A DNA stretch of 64,000 bases from NCBI RefSeq assembly GCF_019703515.2, contig NC_059358.1, forward strand, positions 45,952,594 through 46,016,593, in the 5' to 3' direction. The notes beneath the pieces were generated by a model, which was given only the letters and a program-made list of their open reading frames with translations, ran no database searches and was not told the origin of the DNA. Of the stretch, positions 57,700 to 64,000 are shown one piece after another (position 1 is the stretch's first letter; each line of letters opens with the position of its first letter). The stretch comes from Myxocyprinus asiaticus (Eukaryota > Chordata > Actinopteri > Cypriniformes > Catostomidae). A program made the translations under genes and the position numbers.

Positions 57700-57922
57700 A
57701 ACACTTTGTTAAGGATTTATAAGGGGGTTCGTTAATGACTCATAATTCAGTAACAAATGCATTATAAATCACTGATATGCAGTTTTAACAACATACACAA
57801 ACAGGGTGGCTTTCATGCAATACCTGTCAAATAGTGAGCCATTTACCTCACATATTATCAATGCTTAATAACACTAATTGAAAATCAGTAACATCTGAAA
57901 ATGCACCTTAATGTAAAGTGAA
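57700..57922. mobile_element. Small MITE with CACTTT(ACA)TTAAG-type ends
   Basis: It opens CACTTTGTTAAGGATTTATA and closes GCACCTTAATGTAAAGTG, imperfect inverted ends of a repeat widespread in fish. About 223 bp, no coding frame. Confidence 0.5.
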
Positions 57923-58099
57923 CATCTGTAAGGCATTTATTTAGGACTTGCCAACAGTAGTAACCTATGTATTCTTTCTTTGAAATATCATCTGTAGGCT
58001 TACCGTTTAAATCCATGTTAAAATTAAGTGTTGAAGTCTTTGGAGTGTAATTCCCAACACACATTGATTACAAAAATAAAAGCTTTTAAGAGCCTATCG

Positions 58100-58237
58100 A
58101 GTGCGGTGCTTGAGTGTGTGTCGGTTTTTCAGCGGTGAGTTGTGTTTGTTCGTCCGACAGGAGGCGTGTCTCCTCCAGCAGCCGAGCACATCAACTGCAG
58201 CGCCCGCTGTACTCACACTCCTGCAGCCTGAGCCGAG
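58100..58237 (+). other. Candidate non-coding first exon of the kainate receptor gene
   Basis: A CpG-rich island in AT-rich DNA ends GAGCCGAG/GTAAGG, a strong splice-donor match, with the donor GT at 58,238-58,239. No start codon in it opens a convincing protein. It lies 2.6 kb upstream of the first coding exon on the same strand, and vertebrate kainate receptor genes often have 5' non-coding exons. Inference; transcript data would decide. Confidence 0.4.
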
Positions 58238-58555
58238 GTAAGGACATTTATCTTCACCATCAACACACTTTCGTCGCATTTTTCATTTCATTTCTGTTAA
58301 ATGCATGTCTAATTTAAACCTTTGAAACACAGAAGTTTGGCGTCAGTTTCACAAATGGGACGGAGCAGTCTGAATGGTGCATGAGTCTTTATGTCTTTTT
58401 AATCTCAAATAATGACTAGGATTGTAACAATGACATAGAATACACTTTAAAATTAAAACGAAAGGTTTAAGTTTTGTTGGTTGCGGTGTTGTGGTGTTTT
58501 CGAGTGTTGTTCTGTCAGTACTCACCTTTATTGTCAAAGAGGGTTATGATGTTCA

Positions 58556-58594
58556 CCCCCCCCCCCCCCCCCCCCCCCAACACACACACACACA
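58556..58594. repeat. Poly(C) and (CA)n run
   Basis: About 22 C followed by CA repeats. Confidence 0.95.
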
Positions 58595-59065
58595 CGTCAG
58601 TTATGAGGATGAGGCATCACTAAGATATTACAGTAAACATAGTAGGCTACCCTTGCCTGAAAGTGTGCGTCACAGCTGTTGATGAGTCTTTTAACATTAC
58701 TTGAGCTACTTTTGGAGGACCTTTCACTTCCGAAGAGACAAATTTCAGCTCGAACTCCAAACTCCAAACTCCAAACTCCAAAAAAAAAAAAAAAAAACAC
58801 CCGTTAAATAGTAACGATGGCATGTGCTGTATGAAATTCAAAGGAACCTACATTTTTTATCATCACTCCCGTATGAAACACAAATTTCTTAACGGAAATA
58901 ATAACAATAAAAAATATCTTGTTGAGCCACCTGAAAGGACAAAATCGCATTTGTTAATTAAGCGGAGAGGTGAGCAGATTGATACTAAATCTATGCGAAT
59001 TAAGCTACAATTAAAATACAGTAAAACGGTTTGAGGAGATCGAGTTTAATAACGCACACTGTGCT
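58595..59065. other. Putative first intron, no gene
   Basis: A short AACTCCA tandem run lies at 58,754-58,780, followed by poly(A). Nothing else is callable. Confidence 0.5.
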
Positions 59066-59086
59066 GTCACTGTCCGTGGTGCTGAA
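59066..59086 (-). promoter_or_regulatory. RE1/NRSE-like site (REST/NRSF binding)
   Basis: On the - strand this reads TTCAGCACCACGGACAGTG plus AC, matching the 21-bp RE1 consensus as I know it at 19 of 21 positions, including both half-sites and their spacing. REST silences neuronal genes in non-neuronal cells, and ionotropic glutamate receptor genes are among its targets. It lies about 1.8 kb upstream of the kainate receptor start codon. The match is seen directly; function is inferred. Confidence 0.7.
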
Positions 59087-59689
59087 ATCCACGAACTCCC
59101 ATAGCACTGCACACAAGCTCAAGGCGATCTATTCTAATGCACACCTTTAAGCTAGCTAGTGGGGTGAAAGGTAGTTCTAGGGGCCCACATGTCCACATCA
59201 AATTCTAAACTGTATTTTCTAATAGGAAAGGGGCCCAGAGCAATAAACATTTAAGGGTCCCTAAATACCTTGCTGCGGCCCTGCTAGAGACTAAAGGTAT
59301 ATTTAATCCCAGGTGTACAGTGTTCGCCCTGAAGAGGCAGACGATGAGAATACGATGTATTCTAAAGAGTCCAAACTGCATTATAAAGCTGACACTTGTC
59401 ATCCTCGTGAAGTTATTAGTAACACACTATTCTAATGATCACATTGAGATGGCTTTCAAATAAATAAATAAATAAATCGTGACTGTAATGTGTTGGATCA
59501 GTAGCCATCATTTTATATGTGATCTTCCTTGATACTATTCCTGAAAATTTACATATCGATTACAGGTTTCTTTTTTCCATGATAGGATTGGCTAATATCA
59601 AGTAACAGCAGTTTAGCAGAAATAAGTGTTACGATGGTATTTTAGTGGAAACTATTTAGTGGAAACTATTTATCATGGCCAGTGTTGGG

Positions 59690-60121
59690 TGTAGTGCATT
59701 ACTAAGTAATGAATTACTGTAATTAAATTACTTTTTCATTGAAAAAGTAAAGGGATTACTCTTAATTTTTCAGTAATTTAATTACAGTTACTTCTGATGT
59801 AATTGCATTAAACACTGTATAGACTCTAGAACAATACTGTATAAAACAATAGTGAATTTAAAATCTAAATTTAACATCTAATGTTAAAATATATGTTTTC
59901 TAATTTAACGCTGCCCCGTAAAATTCATTGGCCAGTTCATGTATAATTTATTTGGTTTTATATGATTTATTTGAAAGAATTATTTTTAGAAAGTAATCAG
60001 TAATAAGTAATGCAATTACTTTTCCGATAGAGTAATTAGTACAGTAATCTAATTACACTGTAGAAGATGTAATTAGTAGTTAGTAATTAATTACTTTTTT
60101 GGAGTAACTTACCCAACACTG
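59690..60121. mobile_element. Non-autonomous hAT element with perfect 8-bp duplication
   Basis: CAGTGTTGGGT...ACCCAACACTG inverted ends, flanked by ATCATGGC at 59,682-59,689 and 60,122-60,129. 432 bp, made largely of AATTACTTTTT- and TAATTAAATTAC-like repeats. No coding frame. It lies between the RE1-like site and the receptor coding exon. Confidence 0.95.
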
Positions 60122-60439
60122 ATCATGGCAAACATTTAGCACAAATAGCAATATAAATAAATAAATAACTGAATCCAGACGCAGAAATTCTATATTCAAA
60201 TACATAAGTTGTGCAGCATGCAGTGCAGAGGGTTTTCCGATCATTTGTGTGAGTGTATTAATTCTGATACTATTGTGTACAAGGCTACAAGAGAGGTATT
60301 GTAGGCTACAAACAGTAAAAAACGCTTTTCAATAAATTGCGCTCTTTTGGCATTGAGCGTCACTGCGACTTAAGTATCTTATATCTATGTAACTATTTTA
60401 GAGATCTTATAACTAGCGGAGAGCTTTAGGTGTGAATCA

Positions 60440-60868
60440 CCAGTATTTGAGTGTGTGATACAGATCTGATAGTGTTGTTGGTCAGTGTTGCGCTCGCGCT
60501 GCTCAGGGCTCGACGTCAGTGTGAGTGCAGCAGTGCAGTAGAGAGTATTGCACACGCAGCCGCGCGCTTATTAGCACGCCAAGTGATCCGCTACTCTGGG
60601 TCTTATCATTCATTTCTGTATCGCTCCACTCTTTCAGGCCGCCCCTACATGGATTTCTCCCGGATTTGCCATCTCTAACATGGACGCCCGGTCGGAATGT
60701 TGCTCCTTTGCGCAGTGAGTCGGACATGCGGAGTATCGCTGATCGAGTGTCCTTTTCTCTATCAGTGACCATGCCGTGATCACGGATCGCAGAAGAAAAA
60801 ATAAAACACACGTCCAAAACAAAAATAAGTGGGAATCTTACGGTGACATGCAGTGCATCACAGACATC
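60440..60868 (+). promoter_or_regulatory. Kainate receptor promoter/5' UTR region, CpG-enriched, with uORFs
   Basis: This is a local CpG-rich stretch (for example GCGCTCGCGCTGCTCAGG; CAGCCGCGCGCTTA) directly upstream of the coding exon. CGACGTCAGT at 60,511-60,520 is one base off a CRE (TGACGTCA). Several upstream ATGs open frames of 75 and 84 codons (60,451-60,678; 60,525-60,779) that end before the main start and could limit translation. No TATA box is obvious. The transcription start is not determinable from sequence alone. Confidence 0.5.
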
Positions 60869-60977
60869 ATGAAGATTTGCTCCCCTCTGACAACTCATGA
60901 CAGATCCAAGCTTGTGATGTTGCTGATTTTACTGTGTGTGGGATATTCTCACGGGATGCCACATGTGTTACGATTCG
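60869..60977 (+). CDS. grik2: Ionotropic glutamate receptor, kainate type (grik2-like), first coding exon
   Basis: The exon encodes the signal peptide and first residues of the amino-terminal domain of a kainate receptor subunit. In the full protein this is a glutamate-gated cation channel at synaptic membranes. The 36 full codons end MPHVLRF, and the exon stops one base into the following Gly codon at a TTCG/GTAAGA donor (phase 1). Kainate receptors share the HVLRFG-GIFE junction at this exon boundary. The leader KLVMLLILLCVGYSHG is a typical signal peptide, closest to GRIK2 (GYSQG-THVLRFG), although MPH also resembles GRIK3. The start at 60,869 (MKI) fits the mammalian GRIK2 length. An in-frame ATG at 60,848 would add seven residues. 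The remaining exons are beyond the window. Confidence 0.82.
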
Positions 60978-63166
60978 GTAAGAGCATTTTAAAACACATT
61001 TCGAGTTATTGTGCATGCCATGCGCCGTTTTGCTCGTGAAGTTTTTGGATATAATAACTAAAGCTTAAATGTAAAATGCAAAATGCTTTTTTGTTTGAAT
61101 TTGCCACCTTAATGAGAGTTTACAATGCACGTATACAGCTTTTCAATTCAGATTTGTAGGGTGGGTTACTTTGCCAAACTCCCAACTTGCTTTTGTGTCT
61201 CTATCACACATGCAAAGTTGCAGACAGATACAAACCTCTTGAAAACAATCTTCAGACGTTATGATGTTGCATAAGATAATTTCCTCTAGAGATAAGAAGA
61301 TATTCTCTTGTTCCATATTGTTTGTGAATGTTTTATGAGTAGAACACCTTGGCTGTGAGACATTGAAATGACATATTTTTCTGGTTACACTTAGCTCTGT
61401 TCTTGCCTGCAGTTGTAAGCTATTCTATTCTATTCTATTCTATTATATATTGTTCATATATGTAGGATTGAATTATTAAAGTCACATCAAGCATGTTAAA
61501 CTTTTGATGTTGAGGGCAGCATGTTTAAAGAACCAATTACCTTCATCTTAACTCAAATATTTTCTTGCTTATGGATGTAAGCATTGCTCTGTTCTATTCT
61601 TTTCTATTCTATTCTTAAAGTTAAGGGAGAATGACATGATTTGTCACTCTGTTCTAGCGTAACATTGCAAATGTTATTCTATTCTATTCTATTCCTAAAT
61701 TCAAGCTAGAATAAAATTATCTGTCTGTCACTCTGTTTCAGCCTAACATTGTAAATGCTGTTCTTTTCTATTCTATTCTATTCTTTTCTTAAATTCAAGA
61801 CAAAATAAAATGATCTGTTTCTCTGTTTCAGCCTAACATTGTAAATTCTATTCAATTCTATTCTATTAGTTTTATATTTAGGATAGAATAACATTTCTAA
61901 GGTCACACTAAGTATGTTAAGCATATGACTTAGAGGGCAGAGTGTGGATTTAAGAACCAGTTAGAATCAGTGTATCTGTGTATAGTTATGGATACTGTCA
62001 TGGCTTTTTGAGAGACAATGTATACTCATTTCTCTATTTTGTTTTATTAGTACAATTAAAATGTCAAATATCATAGAGAAAGTTAGAAATGATTTAGTGT
62101 AAGCTTTCGCTGCATAGATGATTCTTCTTGCAGGTTGCTATTAGCAACCATTTAATGAATGCTTTGAAGAAGACCATTCAAGCTCTGCATCACCTCTCAC
62201 TACACAAGATTTCTTAATCGAGTTGCAGTTTTAATGGGAGAAAACACTCTCGCTTGATTCTTATCATGGGCAACATTCAGAGAGGAAATTTCACCGCTAG
62301 AGTGTCCAAAATGCCAGTAGACTAAAATCAAAAGCTGTTGCTCTCAGTGGAGCAAGGCCTGTCTGATGTGCTCCTTTTGCAGTCTCAATCAAAATAATCA
62401 AATAATGTCAAATGCACTCCAGGGACTTCCACAGCTTCATCCAGGGCTTCCTTTAATTATGTGATGTAATAAGCTGCTTTTCCTCACATCACGACACCAG
62501 CACACACCGAAAGCACTTCACGCAATCATACACCAGCAAATTTTGTGCCTTTAAGTCTGGTTTTCACAAATGATTTCCTACGAAGCTGCCTTAAACTGTG
62601 GAAGTAATGTAACATGATATCAGCAGAGAGATTTTCCAAATGTTGTTCATAATTTCTTTCAATTAGCTAAATGGATAAGCATGAGCCATGAGGGAATTAT
62701 TTGAAACTGGCAAACAAACAAACAGCTTTTGCACTTTCATTAGACTGCATTACATGGAAGATTGTTTTGTCAGTTTCTCCCTCACATTTGGTTGTTTTCA
62801 GAGGTTTACTTGTAGAATTCGTCATAGTCGCAAACATATTGAAATTTCTAAAGAGTGTGAATATTGTGAAGAATAAGCTTTAGGCCTATAGATTTTTTTA
62901 AATCATGTCATATCACTCTTTTATATATATAAATATATAAAATAACAGCACTGAAAATAGGCTGAGATACAAAAATAGACAGATACACGTTACGCTTATT
63001 GCTGTTTTTGTTTGTTTCTCAAAAAAAAAAAAAAAAAAATACAGTATATGCTGAGAGACACTGCTGAGCTCTTTATGGTCATTTTATGTCTGCATAGAAG
63101 AAAAAAAAGAAAAGTTAGAAAATAAATAGTGAGGGAAAATGCACTTCTCAAAGTGCTAGTAGGATT

Positions 63167-63198
<32 letters not shown>

Positions 63199-63525
63199 AC
63201 AATGTCTAGTGTAACTGTATTCTCTGGTATAATATCGGAACAACTATAGGCATGCAGGCAAGAGAGTGTTTTTTAAACTGAAGCTTCTCGTGCGGAGGAA
63301 ATACGTGATGTTGAATCAGGTGATAGAAAGAGATGGAAAACTGAACAAGTGCTAGTCTTTTTTGCATGTCATCATATTCTCTGTTCCTGCATTAGGAAAC
63401 AGCTGTGTCTGTGACAACATCTTGCTCTCAGCCACTGTCCCAGCGTCCTCTGTGCCTTCACATATCTCTTTTCACACACCCAGTTCACTTCACTTCTTTC
63501 AGTGGCTTTTTCGTATATTCCTTAC
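60978..63525 (+). other. Kainate receptor intron 1 (beginning)
   Basis: The intron starts with GTAAGAGC at 60,978 and is not closed within the window. It holds the TTCTA tandem-repeat region (61,415-61,985), a short poly(A) run (63,021-63,040) and (GT)n at about 63,170-63,198. 62,100-62,560 is balanced and non-repetitive, so a regulatory element is possible. No further receptor exon is visible. Confidence 0.7.
61415..61985. repeat. Compound tandem repeat in intron 1
   Basis: (TTCTA)n blocks recur at about 61,415, 61,590, 61,675, 61,765 and 61,850. They are separated by roughly 90-bp units containing CT(A/G)GAATAAAAT-like text, GTCACTCTGTTTCAG and CCTAACATTGTAAAT. The outer flanks 61,468-61,560 and 61,890-61,985 also match (AAGTCACATCAAGCATGTTA versus AGGTCACACTAAGTATGTTA), so the whole unit was duplicated at about 420 bp offset. 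Confidence 0.8.
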
Positions 63526-64000
63526 CAGTGGCGGCCCATGCATTTTAAGTCTAGGTCTTCAGTGTGATTCATGCCATTAAGAAAACACTGTTTCACAATT
63601 AATAAGACACCCTATGCCTGTGGATATCATACATTACGTTGTAGCCAACTAATACCAATTGACATTTTTTAAAACATGTCCACGCACGAAAGCCAAAATT
63701 TGAAACGACAATGAATGCTCAAGCAAGCCTAATTTTAACTGCAGCATAATTGTTTTGTGAAATGAGCGTCTCCCTAACTGACATTCAAAAATCATATTTT
63801 TTTTTTTTGTGAACCTACCAAGGAAGTCTATAATACCTGGAAAAAGCTATCCAATAACCAGTGTTGCCAACTTGTTTCAATGGAAAGTAGCTAAAGCCTC
63901 CTCGAAAAGTCGCTAAATGTCGCTAGATGACGGCATACGCTAATTAGCATATTTGTGACATCATCGCGTCTCATTTGAATTTTGCATAGTGTCCGCCCTT
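63526..64000 (+). mobile_element. Left ends of two hAT-like elements running off the window
   Basis: CAGTGGCGGCCCATGCATTT begins at 63,526 and CAGTGTTGCCAACTTGTTTC begins at 63,859. Both are hAT-type ends; the second continues with the TCGCTAAATGTCGCTAGATG subterminal repeats common in fish. Neither right end is in view, so their nesting is inferred. Confidence 0.55.

Noticed and set aside
60776..60868. N-terminal extension of the receptor frame back to 60,776
   Set aside because: The frame there begins at GTG, not ATG; the MKI start at 60,869 fits the family length and signal peptide position.
60869..60977. Assignment to GRIK1 or GRIK3 rather than GRIK2
   Set aside because: GRIK1 has QVLRIG and GRIK3 HVIRIG at this position as I recall them, whereas this exon has HVLRFG and a GYS-G leader as in GRIK2; the MPH tripeptide keeps some doubt.

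Overview
This is a piece of a teleost fish nuclear genome, most likely a cypriniform: it is AT-rich, has vertebrate-style introns, and is packed with families typical of carp-like fish (Tc1-like DNA transposons, DIRS tyrosine-recombinase retrotransposons, L2/CR1/Rex-type LINEs, tRNA-headed SINEs, foldback MITEs, hAT non-autonomous elements, solo LTRs). The order-level assignment is inference; the fish assignment is strong. Only one host gene can be supported: the first coding exon (60,869-60,977, + strand) of an ionotropic glutamate receptor of the kainate type, most like grik2. The rest of the gene lies to the right of the window.

Layout. 1-1,463: 3' part of a Tc1-like element, a microsatellite and a foldback MITE. 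1,475-18,690: a four-level nest. A decayed LINE (1,475-2,457 and 17,913-18,690) is split by an LTR retroelement with near-identical LTRs (2,458-2,860; 17,525-17,912). That element is split by a DIRS element (3,242-10,852), which is split in turn by a 1.9-kb solo-LTR-like insertion (6,497-8,372, target duplication CAAC). 19,354-20,753: a 1.4-kb LTR element with perfect TATAT target duplications. 21,716-25,117: two broken Tc1 copies and a 0.5-kb direct repeat made by a tandem duplication. 25,190-28,600: a second, decayed DIRS. 28,619-30,152: a Gypsy-type LTR and a LINE 3' end. 30,153-37,625: mostly non-repetitive, with small MITEs and a perfect 172-bp direct repeat. 37,626-46,650: LINE, solo LTR, SINE with internal 57-bp repeats, minisatellite and a 1.56-kb hAT element. 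48,232-49,230: LINE with a hAT insert. 51,370-53,310: two SINEs. 54,221-55,501: solo LTR with perfect ATTAT duplications. 58,100 to the end: kainate-receptor 5' region and intron 1.

Function. None of the mobile elements appears autonomous. Transposase, RT, RNase H and recombinase cores carry stops, deletions or catalytic-residue changes. The host-relevant signals are the receptor exon, its uORF-bearing leader, a possible upstream non-coding exon (58,100-58,237), and a strong REST/NRSF (RE1) site match at 59,066-59,086. No RNA genes, CRISPR arrays or bacterial-type operons are present. I did not find a convincing undescribed biological system; the best leads are the RE1 site, the 172-bp perfect duplication with 20-bp target duplication, and the nested and fused retroelements.
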